DNA of 64,000 nucleotides from Ciona intestinalis (lineage: Eukaryota; Chordata; Ascidiacea; Phlebobranchia; Cionidae), in the NCBI RefSeq assembly GCF_000224145.3, contig NC_020169.2, positions 5,441,699-5,505,698 on the forward strand. The letters run 5' to 3'. This document shows, piece after piece, positions 40,701-52,700 of the stretch. A program made the translations under genes and the position numbers. The notes below the pieces were generated by a model. It saw nothing but the letters and a program-made list of their open reading frames with translations, did no database searches and was not told the origin of the DNA. Every line of letters starts with the position of its first letter. Within the stretch, counting starts at the first letter, position 1.

Positions 40701-43700
40701 GATCAGAAAATATGCGATTTCGGTGCTAACGATATCCCATCTTGCCCAACAGTAATGTACTTTCATTGTAAAACAACCATAAGGTCATATAAGTTTCAAA
40801 ATCAAGTTTTGGTGTTACGTCACAAGCCATCGTCCGCGTCAAATTACGTCATAGCACAGAGTATCATAATTACGTGGTTAAGACGAGCATTGGTAATTAT
40901 ACCTTGGTATTTCGGACTTCCTGCTCTGCGAAGTGCTTAAAGCGTATCCTATGGTCTCTGTTTTTACAGTGTTGAACCCGTGGTTGGTTATTGCATTCGT
41001 GTTTCAACTTTTGGCAAATATTTGCACTTCCGTTTTTTAAGTTTCAAGAGTTTCGAAAAATCGTGGGGTGGCATGTTACGAATTCCAGTGAGAACAATGT
41101 CCCTCCTGTCGCCTTCGACAGTGTGGGTATTGTTCGATGGGAATTATAACTTTAATTGTCGTATGTGCCATATCAAGAGCTTTACGGCTGACGTGTATAG
41201 AAGTTCGCGGTTTAATATTTACTTTGTCGCTAAAAGGAGAAGTAAACTGCCGCCCTTGATTCAAAAGTTGCACAAGTCGCTTCTTTGTCACAATACTGTT
41301 TACCAGCATCAGGTCGTCGTAAGTTCAAATTGACGACTGCTTTAGTAGCGGGGGTGTAGGTCTACAATACAGAGCATTAGTTTTCGTTGCAAGTAACCCG
41401 TGACAGTAGAAAGTCGGCCCCAAACTTACCCGGAAGCATTGTGGTTGTTTTGCACATCAGCCACTTACCTGAATACGACCCACAGTGCCAAGGGTGTCCC
41501 ATAAGCTTCTATACGTCATTGTTGTGACTTGCCCTGACACAAACAGTACGCGGCCGCTGAGCAAACGTCGTCAACCCTTGTGGTTGGAATAAATACGGGT
41601 CCTTCACCGCAAGCGTGTTTAACGATCGAGTTTCCCATTCTTAGAAAGGTCGAGGTAGCTTCAGAAATATTAGACTGTTACCCTTGTGTTGAAACTTCAA
41701 CCCTATCACCCACTACTATCGTTTTAATCGGCCCACCTTTTTCAAAGGTCGCGTGTGGTTTAACACGTGTAATTCATATTCATTGAGATACAGTTATGCT
41801 CCGTAGTCAAAGCTAGACCCACATTATCGCCTACTTCAATTTACCACAGTTTTCCAAAAATAACTAAACTTTTTCAACAACTAGATTGAAATCGGGAGGA
41901 AAAATTCGCTCATGATCCAAAAAGTAAGCGAGAGAACATTTAGGAAAAGCTCGACACGTTACTTCGCATTAGTATAATATAATAAAATACAGTTTGAAGT
42001 TATAGTACTGTGGGGTTGGCATGGTATAGTAGAGTGGGGGAAGATGGGACCCTTTTTAGCACATAATATTGAAATATCCTGATCGTGTTTTGAACAATTA
42101 ACAACGGTCTATGGGAGTCGTGAAGATACGGTTTTTATAATTCTTTGAGTGTTCTTTGTTTACTACTAAATGGGACAAGAAAATAGAGTGGAAAGGTGTC
42201 CCATCTTCCCCCACCCTACTATATATACTGTGGGCGTCTAAGACCCATCTATCTTGCTGGTCGTGTTTCAACAATTAACAACGCTTGTAAATATTCTTTG
42301 TTTACTAATAAATGGGTCGAATAAAAAATTGGCCATTTTAGCCCGTTTGGTTCCGGTTCTAACCCCTGATAGCTTGCATACAAGTTTGATGTATGCGAAC
42401 TTGTCTGTTGTCTTTCAAACGGAATTACATTTGTGTACGCAAGTTGTCAAAAGGGCGTTCTGTCTCGCTAATTTACAAAGCATGCATGACACAAAGCGTT
42501 ATTAATGCACCTTGTGCAATACAGCGTGTATGGCATGATGCATATTTTAATAAAATACAGCTTGAATAAGATGCTGGTTTAAGTAGAGAAAACGCAGTGT
42601 TTGGTACTATTCGTTGACACATGCTTTAAAAAAAAGATTTAAACTTTTTTTGTGGCAGTTTATTTAAAAGATTTTTTATGGCAGTACATTTTAAGTTTTA
42701 AACTAATAGAAACTTAAGCCACACAATTTTAAAAGCCATATTATAAGCCACTTGTTTTAATTATAAAATTATATGATAATTTAAAATAAAGTTACATAGT
42801 AGAAACCAGAGTCCACTTTGCTCCGCCAAAGAAAACATAAAAAGTTTAAGATAAAAGTTGTAGTGTAAATTGTTCTGTACCGTACCCACCAAAGTCAAAT
42901 GGTGACCCAGTTTAAAATCGTTACCCAACCAGAGGTTGAGAAGCAGTGGTTTTATAACGATGATGGGTAAGCTTGTCACGCAGTGTTAAATAAACGATGC
43001 GGGTAGATGTGTTGTTTTATTTCTGCGGATTTACTTAAAACTAGGGAGGTTGTCGCCTTATGGCAAGGTGGCCGTGATGATGGATATCTGCTTGCTGTTA
43101 CCGGCAGGTGCGGGTTCTCGTTTGTGTGTTTTGTTTCGCGTTCTAAGGAAACAGCCGGATACCTCCCAAAATACGTTAGCCGCTGATTTCTCTCGTGCAG
43201 ATTTTTAACTGTCCAGCTCGTCCCACATTCCGTATCCAGTTACCCCCAGGTCTTAGATTCCTTTAGTTGGTTTTAAGCGGCTTAACCCTGCGCAACGCTT
43301 AAGGGTCCCCTAACCGGAAAAAAACGGCCGGGTGCAATCGACTGCCGTGTAAAAATTGTCCTGTTCTTACCTTTCCGTAGGAATTTGTTTTGTAACGGTT
43401 TCGCAATTACAGTGGTCACTTATTTTGACATACGACGCCTCGTGAATCGGGTAAACTGCAGTCGAAGCAGCGCTAAGTAATTAAATGTTTGTATACAAAG
43501 TTATATAAGACTTAAAAAAGCCAGGTATTGTCCCCAACAGGCCCATCGACGTATTTAGATTGATATCATCTTATAACTTTTTTTGCTCTGAATAATGAAG
43601 TTGCTTATACTAAAACTTTACTGTTAATAAAACCGTGTAACGTAATCCCCTAATCTTTCTGCCATTTTAAAGTATTGCAGTAATCTGACGCTTAGAGGTT

Positions 43701-46700
43701 AGTCCAACACCACGATACTCAGTATAAAGTATTCACTGTTTATGTCAAGATTTGTAATATTGCTGTAAATTGTTGTCTGAGAGGATAAGACTCGGAAGTG
43801 ATTAACGCCAAAGGTTTAGCACCATTGTACACGCTTGGCCGAGCAAGAAGCACTTGGGGGTTGGAGAATTACACAAGCTACTAAAATAACAACTGCATCA
43901 CCGGCCAAAAGAGATGATACGACGATGAAGAAGGTCCACAATTCGCAATCGCCGTCTACGGAAGCAATAATGCGATCGTCGGAGCACTCGCTAGAAACAC
44001 TCGAGCGCCTACAAGGATCCTTAGTGGGTTTAGATTACTATAGCAGCCACGTATGTTGTTGTTGCTATCAGCCAACGTTGCCTGTGGCTTGCCCGGGTAA
44101 ACTGGGCCATGACGTATCCTCTAACCGCACTCCACGTAGTAAACTTTCTTTCGCTCGCCGTCGTCATTTGTGGAATAAAACGCGGCCAAACCTCGGAACC
44201 GATCCAGATGAAACTGTTAACATGCAGCGCGAGGAAAGACGACAAGATGCCTCAACGTCACGTGGAATCACGTCACGGCTGCCAACCGAGGACCAGCTTC
44301 ATGCGAGAACTTTGTTTCCGCGCACAAAATGGAAGTTTTCAATTAGCGGCTCGCCAACTCCGGAAGTAATGTCAACGCATTGTACCATGAGCTCGCCTCA
44401 GACTCTTGTGCGGCGCCGGTCGCATATAAAGGCAAGAAACAATAGTCAGACTTCAGCTGTTTTTAGTTGGAAACCCGCGTGGCCAGCACCACGTTTTCTC
44501 AGTTATTTCATTCTTCTTCTTCTCGCTGTTTCAACATACGGTCTCCCAAACAGGTAAGTTCCGTCAAGTCACAGGGAATTTATTCCTTCGTCTGAACCCG
44601 GTGGTTTATGAACAAAATTTGACGCCAAATCAGTTTTATCGTATCGTTGCGTACGTGTAAACGACTTGTCATCGGTAGCTTTTATTCTATTATATGTGGG
44701 TAAGGTCTAGAAGCGTGGCATGACAAGGGGCCTGAAATTTAAGACATAGTTTGCCCATTAAGCGACAAATTGGTGCCAAACACCCCAATTTGAGCAATGG
44801 CTGTTAATTGTCTTGTCCAGGAAACATACAACTATTATAGTATTGCTCCCAGTATTGAGTTTTGAACCCAGTGTATTTCGGCTGCAATCGCCTGAACAGT
44901 GAAGCCTCGGCGCCAACGGTCACTTGTAGTTGCTTAAAATGAATTTATCATCCAAGCAAGGTTCAACTAGTTTACGCTCGATGCTCCACGTCAAGTCTGA
45001 ATGTTTGCGCTTTTGTTCGTTTCCAGTTAGCGGTCAATTTACCTGATTATCCTTAATTTGGAACTAATGGGCGCAAGTTTCTAAATTTGCCACGAGACAC
45101 TAATACGTGTCGGTAGTTTGTTCCTAAAATAGACGTTCTGCTTAAAATAAATAAACTAGATAATCGATCTACAAGTACGGAAACAATCGCGGGAATCGTG
45201 GCCGATTCAGCACAAATTTTATAGATTTGTCTGTAATTCTTTGTTACGTCATATACTAAAAGAACAAAGAGCTATTGATGACGTCATTGCGCGGTTTTTC
45301 GCGTATGTGGCCCTGCCGGCCGTTAGCTTAATTAAGCGTTTGAATGGGCGTTGTTTATTTCGTTTTGGAATGCAGCTAATTGAAAGTTATGGGTAGGAGA
45401 ATCGATGTTATACATACAGTCATTAATGATCGTCAATTGCTTCACTTATATTAATGTGACGTGAATTGAGCACTCCGCTATATTTAGTGTCTTCTACGTA
45501 ATGTAATCCCATAATAAGGCAAGCCCTGGACGGTTTCATCCATTCGATGAACTTTAAAACGGCGTGAACCCACCCAGACATAATAGCTCTTACGACATCG
45601 CTAAAAACGCGTCCTTGAGATAAATGTAACTTTCCAATCCCCACTTGTAGCAAGAGCGAGGTGCAAGGCATGTAATTTATGTCTCCTTTGCAGCTTTATA
45701 ATCTAAACTACTAGACCAGTTATATGCGACAACAATTTTAAGGCTCGAAATGTAACACATCCCGCTTGCACTTGTGTTCAGGTAATTAGGGCTAAGGTGA
45801 CTTGAAACTGAGTTACATGAGCCCTGCCTTTAAAACTACCTCTGCGGCTTTTCGAGTTTTGATTGTTGCCAGTTTTTGTTTGTTTAACTTGGCGAGTCCG
45901 GTCGAGTCACCTTAGCTTAACCAAACATACCTCACGCCCAACGTCGGATGCGGGGCTTCGGTCACACCGACTTTTCAAGCCCAATTAGAAACCGAACATT
46001 CGGTTGTAATGGGAACGGTGGGACCAACCCCACACCGCCTTACTCATCCGCGCAACAGCCATGCTGGTAATTGTGTGAGGACAGCCCAGCCACGAAATTG
46101 CGAGCCCATCTGAAGCGATGTTTACAGACACTTAAAACCAGATACCGTTATCGTAGTAGTATCAACGCCGCTGCATTCACGGCATTGCTCTGTTTGCTAG
46201 CTGTCGACGTAGGAGAATACCTGCCCGGCTAACTAAACTTGGCTCAATTTCGGGTGCTCACTTCGGTAGCGGAACAAACAATATTTATTTGAAAACGCCT
46301 CAAACAAAGGGGCCGTTGTTTCCTTCAAGAGGATTTCAAATTGAATTTCTATTGCTGGGTCAAACCCTTTGTTTATCGTGGCTATAGCTTTGATTCTTAA
46401 CCTGATTCCACCACTTAGTAATTTCCAGAAAACGTCCACACCATTTTGATAGATTATAACTAAGACTCGCGGTATTTTGCTCCGCTTTCAGCCTATGATG
46501 CCTGTCGAATTTTCATCTTAGCACAAAGAGCAACCGTTTATAGGCTCCTTAATACCAGATCCGAAAATGAGTTGTCCCGCCCCCTGAATCACCAGTGTCA
46601 GTAGAGGTTGTAACGTAACCCACTAACAGGGTAATTTGCTTTTGAAAATGAGTCACTGACCACTCCTAAGCTTCTCAAGGGTCAAACGCACTACTTGTTT

Positions 46701-49700
46701 GGGTACTACACACGTTCCAATTTGCCCTTACGCTTATCGCCACGGGTCAAAAGATACCCAGCCGATAGGCCATATACGTGCCCTATGTTTTAAGTACCTT
46801 GGACAAATCTTTCCTCTAAGGGTCAAAGGAGACATGCGATTACGTAGTAGGTGGTATTGCTGATTTAAAGTTGCATACAAATAGCATTTTAAGCCAAAGG
46901 GATCCTATTTTATTTTTCTACCCTTTCTGCCAAATTTTTACGATGTTTTGTACCGTATATATCCCCATCTGACAAGAGCCGAGGACGAATCATATTTTAT
47001 GTTTCCACCTTTTTGCCAAATCTTAAGATTTTAAAATAACATTGCGGGGACGTCTCATTTAGTCTCATATGATAGTTTTCAACTCTTTATAAAAAGCCAA
47101 CTGACCTTTCCTAAGAGGGCAAACTCTTCCACACTTGCTGCTTAATTGCTTGCGATTCAAACGCTGTTTTAAAACGGTTTCCTTTGGAGAGAACGAATGA
47201 GTTTTAGAAGTGGGTAATCTCAAAAAGTGCGGGTCACTGCTTTTATTTGAGACTAAACCCATTTGTTGTTTTAGTGCAAACTTTATGACTGGACAGTATG
47301 CTCACAAACACCGGGCAACCCCTCGAACCCACCGTGTAGGATTATTGGCTTTCTCAATGCTTTTTAGCGGCCATAACTAAAAATAGTAAAAAATAATCGA
47401 AACCTGTTTCACGGTAAACTAAACCCACGTCCGCAATCCAATTAACTCATAAAACCGGCCTTCGACCTACATCCATGAGAATATAAAAAGCACCTGCATT
47501 TCTGGGTTCGCTAAGAAAATTTGTTATGGTTTGGAAAGGCGCTGCTGTTTTCCTCTTATGCGAATTACCATATTTTGTTGAGGCTGCTGTTACAGCTCGC
47601 CATGTTTGGTTTGAGTGACGTTTGGAGAAATTGTTATATGCAAGTACGTCATACGTGCGCTCTATACCTATATATTGGTTTAAGATTGGGTTAAGTTTAA
47701 TACCCTTATGCTTAAGCACTGCTTGTCTAGGTTTTGATTAATTGTTTCTCCACAATGATATCTTATACACTTGGTACCCGCAACCATGTTTGTACGGCGT
47801 TGTTTGTCGTGCCTATGACGTAATATGCACGTAACAATGGCCACGCTTTGTCGGTAGAACAAAAAGGAAAGTTTTTTCGACCGTCAATGGCGGAATTTGG
47901 TCTTGCTGCGGTTATTTCGCTTCGTTTGTTCAATAATTTAATCGGGCGTGAACGGCAGATGAAACAATTGCATTTATGTTTTGTCTCAATGGCACATTGT
48001 GTTCGCCAACTCGTTAACCCATACAGAGAAAACATTTTATCCGTCGGCGGCTCTTTTATTCCCGGCTGGGTTAACGGGGCTTAGGGAAACATGACTCTAA
48101 GTAGACGGATTAGGTCGCTGTTGGGTGTCATTCCGCGCTTCTTTTCAGACCTTTTCAATGTAAATCTATATCTCAAATCATGTTTGATACCTTTTACGAG
48201 ACGAATGTTGTTGTTCGAAGGCGCATATTAGGCACTTATGCCCTTTTAAACCTCGCGCGATAACATTAAAGCGTCTCCAAATCAGTGGAAACTTTCTCAT
48301 GGTTCTAAGCTGGGCCAGCCGGAGCAAAATATCGAATTATGAAATATAGAACGTTGCTGTTAAGCTATTTTACGTCATAAGCGTGTCAAATCGATTAAGA
48401 CAACCGAATATGGAATACACACGCGGTTCTATAAACGTAATATAATCTGTAAAAGATCTAAATCGATTTCCCCAAATCCTTGCCCTGACCTCCAATACAC
48501 GACTGTTGGATTAGGAGTCGAATCCAAATCTTGGTCAAAAGTTCTAAACATTCTTTTTCCTTATGTAAAAACTTTAGAAAAAATTTTCAATTTTTTTAAC
48601 AATTTTTCTTAGGTGAGATCTTCGGCATATTTTTTCATTTCTTTTACCGACTTCTTCTCAGGTTAAATTTTGAACAACTTTTTAACGATTTTTCTCTTAG
48701 GTGGGAACTTGGGCAGTTCGGAGAGTGCAGTGTTACGTGTGGGCGAGGAGTCCAAACACGAATGGTGGAGTGTCGGTACATGCCTGAAGGTGTAGACCAG
48801 TCTCATGCATCAAGGGGGGAGCCCAGACCCGACCTGATGTGCCCATCTCCCAAACCAGAATCTGAAACATCGTGTTCATTGGTCGCATGCTCCCCGGAAT
48901 GGGTCCCGGAACCTTGGACTAAAGTAAGTAATGTGTACATGAATACATGCGGTAGCACCCTGGGTGTTGTATATGGTAGGGTGGGGGAGATGGCTTCCAC
49001 AGACCGTTGTTAATTGTTTAAAACACGATCAGGCAATTTGGATATTATGTGTTAAAGGTGTCCCATCTCCCCCCACCCTACTATGTAAATTTATTCGGTA
49101 GCAGCCTGGGTGTTGGGGTAGTACGCCAACTCAATGGCCTACATCCGAGGTCCCATGGCGAGCCACACTGTTGAGGCTTCAATAAATGGAATTTAATAAA
49201 AGAAGATCTTGGACTCAACATCGCTACAATCGCTACAAACTCAAATTTCTCTTTAAATGCCGTCCCTTTAATCCCACTTATCTTTCACTACAGTGTAGTA
49301 GAACATGCGGGCGAGGTGAACAGGAGAGGGAGCTAATGTGCATGCAGAGGTTGGGGACTGGGGAAACTGTGCAAGTTTCCAAGGAATATTGCTCAAGGAA
49401 AAAGCTAAGCACTAAAAGAAGTTGTGGGTTGAGACACTGCCCGGNNNNNNNNNNNNNNNNNNNNNNNNNNNNNNNNNNNNNNNNNNNNNNNNNNTGGAGT
49501 GTCGGTACATGCCTGAAGGTGTAGACCAGTCTCATGCATCACGGGGGGAGCCCAGACCCGACCTGATGTGCCCATCTCCCGAACCAGAATCTGAAACATC
49601 ATGTTCATTGGTAGCATGCTCCCCGGAATGGGTCCCGGAACCTTGGACTAAAGTAAGTAATGTGTACATGAATACATGCGGTAGCACCCTGGGTGGTGTA

Positions 49701-52700
49701 TATGGTAGGGTGGGGGGAGATGGGACACCTTTTCGTTTGGTTTTTCTTTCCATTTGGTAGTAAACAAAGAACATTCAATGAAGTATATGACCGTATCCTC
49801 ACGACTTCCACAGACCGTTGTTAATTGTTTAGAACACGATCAGGCAATTTGGATATTATGTGCTAAAGGTGTTCCATCTCCCCCCCCACCCTACTATGTA
49901 AATTTATTCGGTAGCAGCCTGGGTGTTGGGGTAATGCGCCAACTCAACGGCCTACATCCCAGGTCCCATGGCTAGCCACACTGTTGAGGCTTCAATAAAT
50001 GGAATTTAATAAAAGAAGATCTTGGACTCAACATCGCTACAATCGCTACAAACTCAAATTTCTCTTTAAATGCTGTCCCTTTAATCCCACTTCTCTTTCA
50101 CTACAGTGTAGTAGAACATGCGGGCGAGGTGAACAGGAGAGGGAGCTAATGTGCATGCAGAGGTTGGGGACTGGAGAAACTGTGCAAGTGTCCAAGGAAT
50201 ATTGCTCAAGGAAAAAGCCAAGTACTAAAAGAAGTTGCGGGTTGAGACATTGTCCAGCAAGATATATTGTACGCCCGTGGTCACGGGTGAGTACGTGTTG
50301 CATATTACTGGGGGACACCTTTTCATTATATTTTTTCTCCCCGTGTATAGTAGTAAACGAAGAACATTCGAGGAATTATAAAATCTCCTATAGACTGTTG
50401 TTAATCGTTTAAAACACGATTAAGATATTTGGATATTATGTGCTAAAGGTGACCCGTCTATTCCCACCCTACCAACTGTGGGTATAGAACGGGTACTGTT
50501 AGCAAATAAAATCCAAGATTTCCTATTCATGGTTTTAATAGTTGACAATGAACGATCTTTTAATAGTGGTGGGGATACGATTATATAATTCTGTAAATAG
50601 TCTTTGTTTACTACCAAATGGGACGAGAAAAGCGGTTTAAAAATACATTGTCTTACTTTAACCTATATATATATTATTTTGTTGCGCAGACAACACACGT
50701 TTTCAGTAATATCTGCATCGTATGAAGTATATTTGTACACAGGTGGTCTGTACGATAAACCACACGAGTAGTTAAAGATAAAATGTTTTAAACGATAAAC
50801 TTATTAATTGCTAATGTCCTGCTCTGTCATATGAGACTGCTGAAAAATAGGTCACGCCACGGCGCAGGTAAATATGCTCGTTAAGTTCAAAGTAAAGTTT
50901 TATAGGTGAGTCCCCCAGGTAGAATACGGTTGTTTGCTGAGCAGTAAACATCGTTTTATTTCCGGTGTCAATCTTATGTACGAAGTATAACGTTTCACCC
51001 AGTATACTGTAACTAGCAATTTAGTAGGGTGGGGGAGATGGGACAACTTTTCATTCTATTTTCTCGTACCATTTGGTAGTAAACAAAGAAAATTTAAATA
51101 TTTATAAAAACGTATCATCACGACTCCTATAGACCGTTGTTAATTGTATAAAACATGATCGGGATATTTGGATATTATGAGCTAAAGGTGTTCCGTCTTT
51201 CCTACAGTACTATATAAACAGTCGGCTAATATATAGTTTATAATTCACATAGCCGCATACAAAGAGTCATGACTTATTCGTGGCGCTGTGCCACCAAGGT
51301 TGAGTTGACACTAGATATATGTACACCTGGTTCGTTGTAGGGTTTACTTACCTTCCCTTGTTAGTTTAAGTTAACCCGACACGTCGACAGTTGAAAGGCC
51401 TAAAGTTTGATAATCGAGATTCAGTGATCGTATGTTTGCCCTCGCACTTGTGGCCAAACAAGGCACCGTTGTCGCTCAAAGACTAGAGCCTTGACCGCCT
51501 GTTTGCTTGGTTCACATAACCTCGCTTATCTTTACGATTAAGCCAATGTCACTAATTTGTCCAAAAGATAGGGCGGCCTGTGACCGCGAGTCTCGCAGGT
51601 GGCGCAAGCACGTTCGTCAAATAGTGACAGATGACAGCACGTCGCGGGCATGGATGCTTAATCTGTGTGCAAATGACTTTAAAGCCAGTGTGGCTTCTGG
51701 CTTCCGAAAAGTGAACAATAAATTCTCATGATCGACTATCAAAACCACTTTGAAGTCGAACTTTTAGAGGTTTTAGAGCACGCCAGGTAAATTTGCACAA
51801 AACCTCGGCTAAGCCGGGTTTATTGGCCGAGCCATTTCCTGCGAGGGCGGGCTCGCCTTAAGCATAATCGTCGTCAAATTTGCAGTTCTTACGAACAAAG
51901 CTTCGTTTTCCTTCACTTGACCAAACTTCCTTAAAACGTTACAGTGCCCCCCGCGTTGTGGGAAGAGTCAGAGCATCCGTAAGCACGCCTGCGTTCAGCT
52001 CCTTGCCGGGAAAACAAAACCTGTTATTGTGGATTTACGAAGATGCTCAAAACAACGACGCCCAATCACCAGGAAGCCATGCAATAACCCCGCATGCCGT
52101 AAGTCTTATTTCCCCAGAGGCCAGTCAACCACGTCATCCCCATTAACACCAATTTTTCCCTCAGCTTCTATCAGAAAAAGTCCGGACCCGGTATTTGTAC
52201 AAACCACAAAAGAAGCCAAGGTTCGGCTACAGGTCGGAACCACAGCTTCAATATTTCCTAAAACGACCGTGATCGTCCGGTGTAAAACTGACAGGTATGT
52301 ACGTACAGCGTGTATCTAAATAATCATTTTTTTGGGAAGTTCAAAACCTGAGTGTTATATTTTGCGCATGTTAACCAATCACCATTTATGTGACTTGTTT
52401 GTGGTTACTTTTTACTATAGATTAAATATTTCTAAATAAACATAGCAGTAAAACATTAAAGTAGTATACATATAGGCTGCATATAGGGAATGTGTTTAAA
52501 ACTACCTGGCCAGCTTTGCGGTTATTCTTAAGTACAGCAAATGAAGCGTATAGGAGCGCACTTGAATAAACAGAGAATTCCGCCTCGTATGCTTTCTAAC
52601 CGCCAATTAGAAAATTACATTAATTACGGTTTCTAAATGCCGGCGCTTTTCTCATAGATTCCGTAAGCAGAACCTTGTATGGAAGTACCATGGTAGGCCT

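Larger units (their letters stand above)
29651..48700 (+). other. Intron 15 (19 kb) with candidate internal promoters
   Basis: The flanking exons join in phase across this gap. It holds two candidate alternative first exons (32939-33099 and 44387-44553), MITE copies at about 29988, 31858, 36443, 39935, 40561 and 42025, and long unique stretches. No MITE was seen between about 42330 and 48972. Open frames on both strands at about 37.2-38.4 kb are unexplained. Confidence 0.6.
48766..49444 (+). repeat. Duplicated block, copy 1 (TSP1-7/TSP1-8 exons)
   Basis: Near-identical to 49495-50256. The copies differ by scattered substitutions and by an 84-bp internal deletion in the MITE of this copy. The block ends abruptly at the N run, inside an exon. 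Confidence 0.9.
49495..50256 (+). repeat. Duplicated block, copy 2
   Basis: Counterpart of 48766-49444, with the intact MITE (49701-49897) and the complete TSP1-8 exon. Most easily read as the second haplotype placed in tandem. Confidence 0.9.

Noticed and set aside
40980..41333. 117-codon plus-strand frame in the giant intron
   Set aside because: No recognisable motif or signal peptide, and an overlapping antisense frame of similar quality; treated as chance.
49294..49652. Two extra TSP1 repeats in the protein
   Set aside because: Both are truncated at the same N gap and together equal one normal pair, so an assembly artefact is more likely.
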